Below, in pieces: positions 14,867 through 18,999 of a DNA stretch of 18,999 nt (positions within the stretch are counted from its first letter, which is position 1; every line of letters begins with the position of its first letter). The notes under the pieces were generated by a model. The model made no database searches, had not been told where the DNA came from, and saw only the letters and a program-made list of their open reading frames with translations. Origin of the DNA: Chlorobium sp. (GTDB lineage Bacteria > Bacteroidota > Chlorobiia > Chlorobiales > Chlorobiaceae); assembly GCA_028280025.1 (NCBI GenBank), contig JANQMO010000019.1, forward strand, positions 1 through 18,999, written 5' to 3'. The position numbers were made by a program, and so were the translations under genes.

Positions 14867-14889
14867 ACGAAGCCTCCTTTTTGCTTCGT
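14867..14889 (-). promoter_or_regulatory. Hairpin presenting the Shine-Dalgarno sequence of the TPR/SLOG gene
   Basis: In the mRNA, ACGAAGC and GCTTCGT form a perfect 7-base stem around the loop AAAAAGGAG. The second arm ends directly before the AUG. The Shine-Dalgarno sequence lies in the loop and its last G in the stem. This may tune or regulate translation. Confidence 0.5.
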
Positions 14890-15032
14890 TATTTTTCCAA
14901 CCATTCTGACAAGATATCCTATGATTCAAAAATAAATTAATACATCAATAATCGAAAACAAATCAATCTGTAGAAATAACATTGAATAATTGCCTTTTCC
15001 TCTACTTTCTATACATTGCCATATTCTAAGCT

Positions 15033-15062
15033 TGACTTTTGATCGACATCCATCAAAAGTCA
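15033..15062. promoter_or_regulatory. 11-base inverted repeat, candidate operator
   Basis: TGACTTTTGAT (15033-15043) and ATCAAAAGTCA (15052-15062) are exact complements around CGACATCC. It lies about 170 bases upstream of the TPR/SLOG start. There is no T-tract, so an operator for a dimeric regulator is more likely than a terminator. Confidence 0.5.
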
Positions 15063-15242
15063 TTAATATCATATGTGTCGACTACCACAAGCTTCAGGGC
15101 AATCATGGTTTTTCTGGCACAGGAAAATGAATACTTTTCAGATTAAGATATTTTTTTAAATCTAATTTTTTACTAGACGAACGAGAAGAGAGAGGATTTT
15201 TTTATTTACTAAAGGCAGTGAATTACGCTTTCATCATTTTTA

Positions 15243-15356
15243 ATGGGCGTAAAAGCACTCCCCAACACCTCAAATAGAAAATATAGTAATCTATGTGCAG
15301 CACTTGGTCTAGATTCTGCTCAAATTCGAAACGCAATCAGACGTATAAAAATTTAA
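15243..15356 (+). CDS. Short open frame, possible C-terminal remnant of a lost gene
   Basis: 37 codons from ATG 15243 to TAA: MGVKALPNTSNRKY, then SNLCAALGLDSAQIRNAIRR and the end. The composition looks protein-like, with a helical ending. An in-frame TGA nine codons upstream (15216-15218) and no Shine-Dalgarno sequence argue against an intact gene. It may be the tail of a gene deleted during assembly of the island. I recognise no family. Confidence 0.2.
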   Translation: MGVKALPNTSNRKYSNLCAALGLDSAQIRNAIRRIKI

Positions 15357-15395
15357 GTGGCTTACGGACCAAAGTCAATAGCCTTGACCAACGAG

Positions 15396-16397
15396 TTAGG
15401 TTCCTCTTTCTTTTTTATTTTTGGGTGATTGGGAGCGATAGCAATATACAATAAACTCCATAGAACCATTTGATCTTATTCGAGCCAAGTGAAGTACGGG
15501 ATAAAACCATAAATCGGAATAATGAACACTATTAAAACTTTTCCATTCGGGATTTGCAGGACTATTTTCTATCGCCCTATATATCTCAGCTTTTATCTCA
15601 TTAACCCAGCTATCATCTATAAATGAACGACCTGATGTTTTATCTCGCCATCTATTGATAAGTTTTTCAAGCGTTATCTCATCCTCTAAATTAAGATAGC
15701 CAAAATGCTTTAATGCTTCTCCAAAATAATCCGTAATCCGACATACAGCCGTTAGTTCTTCTACACTAGCATCAGATTCTTTTTTCTTCATAATATCGCT
15801 TATATCTGATGAGCAGATTTCAATAGTAAAATAGTCCCAACGATATCTTTTTTCCGTTTCGCCTGTTATTTTAATTGGTTCTAACTCACGAAACAAATCA
15901 TCAACATAAGTATTTATCATCTCATCAGAAATAGTCGGTTTTTTTGCCGAGATGCCTGGCAAAAAATGATCTACTTTCAACAAATGCAATACGAAGTTTT
16001 TCAATTCTGCTCTATTGATATTCACCATAAGATTTGCCCCATATGGCTTAGGCTCTTTATTTGTAAATTTAAATATTACTATTTTATTTTTTACTGTATT
16101 CAAATCAGTTGCAAGACCACACTCCCATATACAATAAGACCAATCCTCATCAAATTGGGTGTATATAAGAATTATTAATTTTGCTTGACGAAGAGCATCT
16201 TTAATAGCTGGATTTATTTCATCTCCCGGACTGACACCATGCCCAGGAGAAGTCGATTGAAATACTTTTTGATCAAATCCCCATTTATATAGATGTTTTC
16301 TAATAATATCCGCAATAGCGACATCATCTTGTCTATGACTAAGAAACACTTCAATCGGCTCCTTGCTACTCGTACTTCTTTCTTTTGTTTCACCCAT
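15396..16397 (-). CDS. TIR-domain protein, predicted NAD-consuming enzyme
   Basis: A 333-residue cytoplasmic protein. Residues 14-135 form a TIR domain: IEVFLSHRQDDVAIADIIRK (box 1), a long loop with SPGHGVSPGDEI, AIKDALRQAKLIILIYT, and WSYCIWECGLATD with candidate catalytic Glu92. Bacterial TIR domains split NAD+ or convert it to cyclic ADP-ribose-type signals. The C-terminal 200 residues are not recognised: an acidic helical part (SDEMINTYVDDLFRELEPI) and an aromatic part (WDYFTIEICSSD, SDLWFYPVLHLARIRS). A very strong Shine-Dalgarno sequence (AAAGGAGG) precedes the ATG. The gene is strikingly AT-rich in bases and codons compared with the hydrolase and TPR/SLOG genes on either side, which suggests a separate, recent acquisition. 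Confidence 0.88.
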   Translation of the reverse strand: MGETKERSTSSKEPIEVFLSHRQDDVAIADIIRKHLYKWGFDQKVFQSTSPGHGVSPGDEINPAIKDALRQAKLIILIYTQFDEDWSYCIWECGLATDLNTVKNKIVIFKFTNKEPKPYGANLMVNINRAELKNFVLHLLKVDHFLPGISAKKPTISDEMINTYVDDLFRELEPIKITGETEKRYRWDYFTIEICSSDISDIMKKKESDASVEELTAVCRITDYFGEALKHFGYLNLEDEITLEKLINRWRDKTSGRSFIDDSWVNEIKAEIYRAIENSPANPEWKSFNSVHYSDLWFYPVLHLARIRSNGSMEFIVYCYRSQSPKNKKERGT

Positions 16398-16508
16398 CTT
16401 ATCCTCCTTTAGGAATAGATTTAAAATATATCAAGTTAAATTTTAAAGCCGATTTCAAGCACTGTAAAACAGTAAACCTGTCTGGTTGTTTTCTGTTGCC
16501 TGTTCTTG

Positions 16509-16524
16509 CCTGCCTCCTGGCAGG
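16509..16524 (-). terminator. Hairpin after the membrane hydrolase gene
   Basis: CCTGCC and GGCAGG pair around TCCT, starting a few bases after the hydrolase stop (minus strand). There is no T-tract, so it may be an attenuator or mRNA 3'-end structure separating the hydrolase from the TIR gene 131 bases on. An ACTGT-AAA-ACAGT palindrome also lies in this gap. Confidence 0.35.
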
Positions 16525-16528
16525 TACG

Positions 16529-18319
16529 TTACAGGGGGGAACGGTGTCCGCGTATTTTTCCGATGATATATCCGATCAAGACAAATACCGTAGAAATTCC
16601 CGCCAATGACCAGACGAGTATGGCCCCGTTGTTGACACCAGAAAATTGCAGCAGCAGTCCCAGTAACAGAAGCCAGGGAATTAATATCGCTGGAACCGTA
16701 TAAAACCTCCCTCGCCCTGGAAGATCCGTGGTTTTCAGAAAAACGCTTTCATAATCATAACCGCGATTTGGGACAAGCGGTGCGTTGGCGAAGTCATAGG
16801 CGCCTTTGTAGATAATCTCGAACAGATCACCAATTATCCTGCGGTTGTCGAAATAGGCCAAATGCGATGCGGCAGGATCTGGAAAATGCAGGTTCGAAAC
16901 ATGGACATTGTCTACGCGGTGTTTGAATCGCATACGGTTGGCCGGGGAATGTATTGCTCCGCTGATAATGTCTCCTTCGTCCCAATAGTTTATCCAATGG
17001 ATATAGGGTTCCTGTTTTCGTGAAAATGGTTCATTTCCTATATCGCCCCGCAGATCTTCCACAACTCTCTTATACCGGTGATATCTGCTCTGGTAGCTCT
17101 CGAAAAGGTAATGGATTTTGTCGATCGGACTTCCAAACGTCACAAAATGCCTGATCTTGTCAAGTTGTATCGGCCCCGTGATTGGATCAGTGACATTATG
17201 CGCACGATTACGCCGTATCGCCTCCAAAAGTGTATCATGCGCCACAGCTGTCCCGAGGCTATGGCTTACAATCACGGCTCGTTTGCAATCCGGATCCTTC
17301 AGGACATGAGAAATCAAATCGACACCACGCTCGATTACCTTCTTGCGGCGCTCGTGCTTGGCATCGGTTTCCTCATAGGTAGACCACGACTCGACATCAC
17401 CCATAAAGGATGTGAGAAATTTCCCGAGGCCTAGCAAGCCTCCCACCGAAACTGCCAGCCCGAATGCTGTTGACCAAGTCGGCTGAAGCCTCGAGGATAT
17501 GCTTTCAGGCAAAGCGCTCAGGAACGGTCCGAGCGTCTGCCATCCGGAAATCTTTTGCAGAATAAAAAGGATCAAGCCTGTGGCGATAAAAGCCAGGAGA
17601 AGCAGCAACAATGCCAGAGTAACAAGCAGAAATGCGTTTCTTGCCTCGCTGATCCGGTACCTGTAACGCCAGATTCTGGAAAGTTCGAGACATCGCTTCA
17701 ACTTGTCCGGTTGGTCTACTAGCTTCTTTTTCTGAAATTCGAGAAAATCGTCAAAGGAACCTCGGCGAAACTCACGAAGCGCAGGGGGAGACTCAAAATC
17801 ATTATACAGTGCGACAAGTTCCGCGATGTCATCACGTCCAACACCTTCCGGCAGCTTAGCTGAATGCTCGAAAAGTTCCACAAGCGTTGACCGGCGCAAC
17901 CGCTGTCTTTTCCGCCACTTTGCCTGGATTGTCTCCACCGGCCTGCTGACTCTGCTGAAAAGCCAGACTAAAACTCGTCGGGGGGAACTGTTCTGCGCCA
18001 TTATCGGCGCCCAATACACCTCATAGAAACGGGTTTTTCTTGAACGTGACCGGTTATGATCCTGCTCGCTCCAGTGATCAGCCCGTATAAACGTCTCCGT
18101 ACGTTCTGAATCATTTCGTGATGGTTCCAGTCGTGGACGTATTTTCGATAAGTAGCCCTTATTTTCACCACGTTCACGGCTCGAATTGGATAGATATATG
18201 TCAAGGGAGTCGACCAGTCGGCTGACCTCCTCGTATCGCCGCTGGTTTCCCATCCCATGCACATAGAGGACGGCAACATAACCATCCTTTCCTGTGTTTT
18301 CGTTGGTTTTCTTCTGCAT
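16529..18319 (-). CDS. Membrane-anchored alpha/beta-hydrolase (lipase-like)
   Basis: A 596-residue protein. The alpha/beta-hydrolase features are VLYVHGMGNQ (18-26, oxyanion region), the nucleophile elbow SHSLG with Ser354, an acidic WDEGD segment (446-450) and His486 in ASHLAYF as candidate triad members. Hydrophobic segments lie at about 229-254, 283-299, 541-559 and 566-586. The enzyme is therefore split by, and followed by, membrane spans and should sit in the inner membrane. The region 115-225 is very basic and may bind phospholipid or nucleic acid. The ATG at 18319 is preferred over the longer frame (to 18397) because the hydrolase homology starts soon after it; an AGGGA Shine-Dalgarno-like sequence is present. 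It is first in the minus-strand series before TIR. A role as membrane-active effector is inferred. Confidence 0.75.
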   Translation of the reverse strand: MQKKTNENTGKDGYVAVLYVHGMGNQRRYEEVSRLVDSLDIYLSNSSRERGENKGYLSKIRPRLEPSRNDSERTETFIRADHWSEQDHNRSRSRKTRFYEVYWAPIMAQNSSPRRVLVWLFSRVSRPVETIQAKWRKRQRLRRSTLVELFEHSAKLPEGVGRDDIAELVALYNDFESPPALREFRRGSFDDFLEFQKKKLVDQPDKLKRCLELSRIWRYRYRISEARNAFLLVTLALLLLLLAFIATGLILFILQKISGWQTLGPFLSALPESISSRLQPTWSTAFGLAVSVGGLLGLGKFLTSFMGDVESWSTYEETDAKHERRKKVIERGVDLISHVLKDPDCKRAVIVSHSLGTAVAHDTLLEAIRRNRAHNVTDPITGPIQLDKIRHFVTFGSPIDKIHYLFESYQSRYHRYKRVVEDLRGDIGNEPFSRKQEPYIHWINYWDEGDIISGAIHSPANRMRFKHRVDNVHVSNLHFPDPAASHLAYFDNRRIIGDLFEIIYKGAYDFANAPLVPNRGYDYESVFLKTTDLPGRGRFYTVPAILIPWLLLLGLLLQFSGVNNGAILVWSLAGISTVFVLIGYIIGKIRGHRSPL

Positions 18320-18808
18320 TGTATTTGTCCCTATGTCACTATGAACTTCCAAGCAATCGGCGGCAAATCGAGAGTCGTCATGACGTAAGCCTTCCACTTT
18401 TCTAGCTCAACGTCCTACATTCCATTTGGTTATTCCATACCATGAAAGTGGAGTAAGCAGCCTGCGCAACCAATCATACATACTCGATGATAGCTACGCT
18501 CATTCTGTATGAACAGAACTCGTAACAAAAACAGATACTTCGATACTACGAATACAAAAGGGAACTAAAAGGGGTACTGAGGCGATTCCAAAAGAATATT
18601 ACTCACAATTTACACAAGGGCACAAGAAATCAAAATAGTTTTTTCCAAGAACGGATAACCTGGTTTATCAAAGGAGGTAAGCCAGAAAATGTATTTACGG
18701 AAATTCTCCGGGTCAGCTGGCTGCGTAGCTGCTGGTTATTGTCCAATTCCTTTTTTTTCAGTACACTTTTCGTCTCCACAGCACAAAGCTCCAGAGGTCA
18801 CTGCAACA
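18320..18808. other. Intergenic region between the hydrolase and queD
   Basis: About 490 bases between divergent genes. It contains a strong Shine-Dalgarno-like AAAGGAGGT at 18671-18679 followed by ATG 18689, which is in frame with queD (see that entry). No preQ1-like riboswitch, tRNA or repeat was recognised. AT-rich stretches near 18530-18660 could hold promoters. Confidence 0.4.
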
Positions 18809-18999
18809 ATGATCATATCACGAAAAATCGAGATCGATTACGGCCACACGCTGCCGAACAGCTTTTCATTCTGCAACCAGCTGCACGGCCACCGGGGCAC
18901 CGTGGTTGCCACGGTCGAAGGAAAGATTATCGACCGGCAAGGCGATCCGGAAGAAGGCCTGGTAATGGATTTCAAGTTCCTCAACGACATCATGATGCA
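18809..18999 (+). CDS. queD: 6-carboxytetrahydropterin synthase / PTPS family (5' part only)
   Basis: The first 63 codons are present and the gene runs off the window. IDYGHTLPNS and CNQLHGHRGTV carry the family's zinc histidines (the His of YGH and the two of HGH) and the catalytic cysteine four residues before HGH. QueD makes 6-carboxy-5,6,7,8-tetrahydropterin from dihydroneopterin triphosphate, for queuosine and other 7-deazapurines; related enzymes serve pterin synthesis. Homology begins at ATG 18809, which has a modest GAGG 10 bases upstream. The frame is also open from ATG 18689, which has a stronger AAAGGAGG; that start would add 40 residues without family resemblance. It lies just beyond the defence-like island and marks a return to housekeeping genes. 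Confidence 0.88.
   Translation, partial: MIISRKIEIDYGHTLPNSFSFCNQLHGHRGTVVATVEGKIIDRQGDPEEGLVMDFKFLNDIMM

Larger units (their letters stand above)
14890..15395. other. AT-rich intergenic region between TIR and TPR/SLOG genes
   Basis: About 500 bases of AT-rich DNA. It holds an 11-base inverted repeat (15033-15062) and a short open frame (15243-15356), both listed separately. The promoter of the TPR/SLOG-patatin operon probably lies here. No RNA gene is recognisable. Confidence 0.45.

Noticed and set aside
14867..14929. Extended start of the TPR/SLOG gene
   Set aside because: ATG 14866 has a strong Shine-Dalgarno sequence at correct spacing and begins exactly at the conserved beta-strand.

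Overview
The window looks like part of a chromosome from a Gram-negative anaerobe or microaerobe of mid GC content. The gene content (an ArsR/small thioredoxin/permease cluster, arsenite methyltransferase, an outer-membrane beta-barrel and lipoproteins, a KamA-family radical SAM enzyme, QueD) would suit a green sulfur bacterium (Chlorobiaceae). No ribosomal or photosynthesis marker is present, so that placement is an inference. I found no tRNA, rRNA or CRISPR array.

Left part (1-2230). The first 90 bases look like the 3' end of a group II intron (domains V and VI). Three tandem TAATAGG heptamers and a palindrome follow. Next is an arsenic/metalloid cassette: an ArsR-type repressor, a small CxxC thioredoxin, and an ArsP-like permease whose start overlaps the thioredoxin stop. 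Nearly identical operator-like sequences lie about 36 bases before the repressor ATG and the thioredoxin ATG.

Middle part (2231-10308). It holds a decayed MscS channel gene, an outer-membrane beta-barrel protein, a membrane protein carrying an NMT1/SsuA-like domain, a lipoprotein remnant and a KamA-like radical SAM enzyme with changed substrate residues. An arsM arsenite methyltransferase follows, transcribed together with a cytochrome P460-like lipoprotein. A class I methyltransferase and an exported cyclase-family hydrolase close this part. With the first cassette, arsM gives the window arsenic sensing, methylation and a candidate efflux route for organoarsenicals.

Right part (10613-18319). 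This is an accessory, defence-like island. It starts with a vapBC toxin-antitoxin pair and a small ORF broken by an 8-bp tandem duplication. Four minus-strand genes follow, read right to left: a membrane-anchored alpha/beta hydrolase, a TIR-domain protein in strikingly AT-rich DNA, a three-part protein (nucleoside-deoxyribosyltransferase-like domain, DUF4071-type TPR scaffold, SLOG-like Rossmann domain), and a patatin phospholipase 21 bases downstream. A TIR enzyme (possible NAD-derived signal maker), a TPR/SLOG protein (possible signal receiver) and two lipid-hydrolase-like proteins (possible effectors) together suggest a nucleotide-signal abortive-infection system. It is reminiscent of Thoeris, and of the TPR-scaffold systems predicted by comparative genomics to sense NAD-derived signals. 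This is the most interesting feature of the window.

The window ends in the 5' part of queD, a queuosine/pterin biosynthesis gene.
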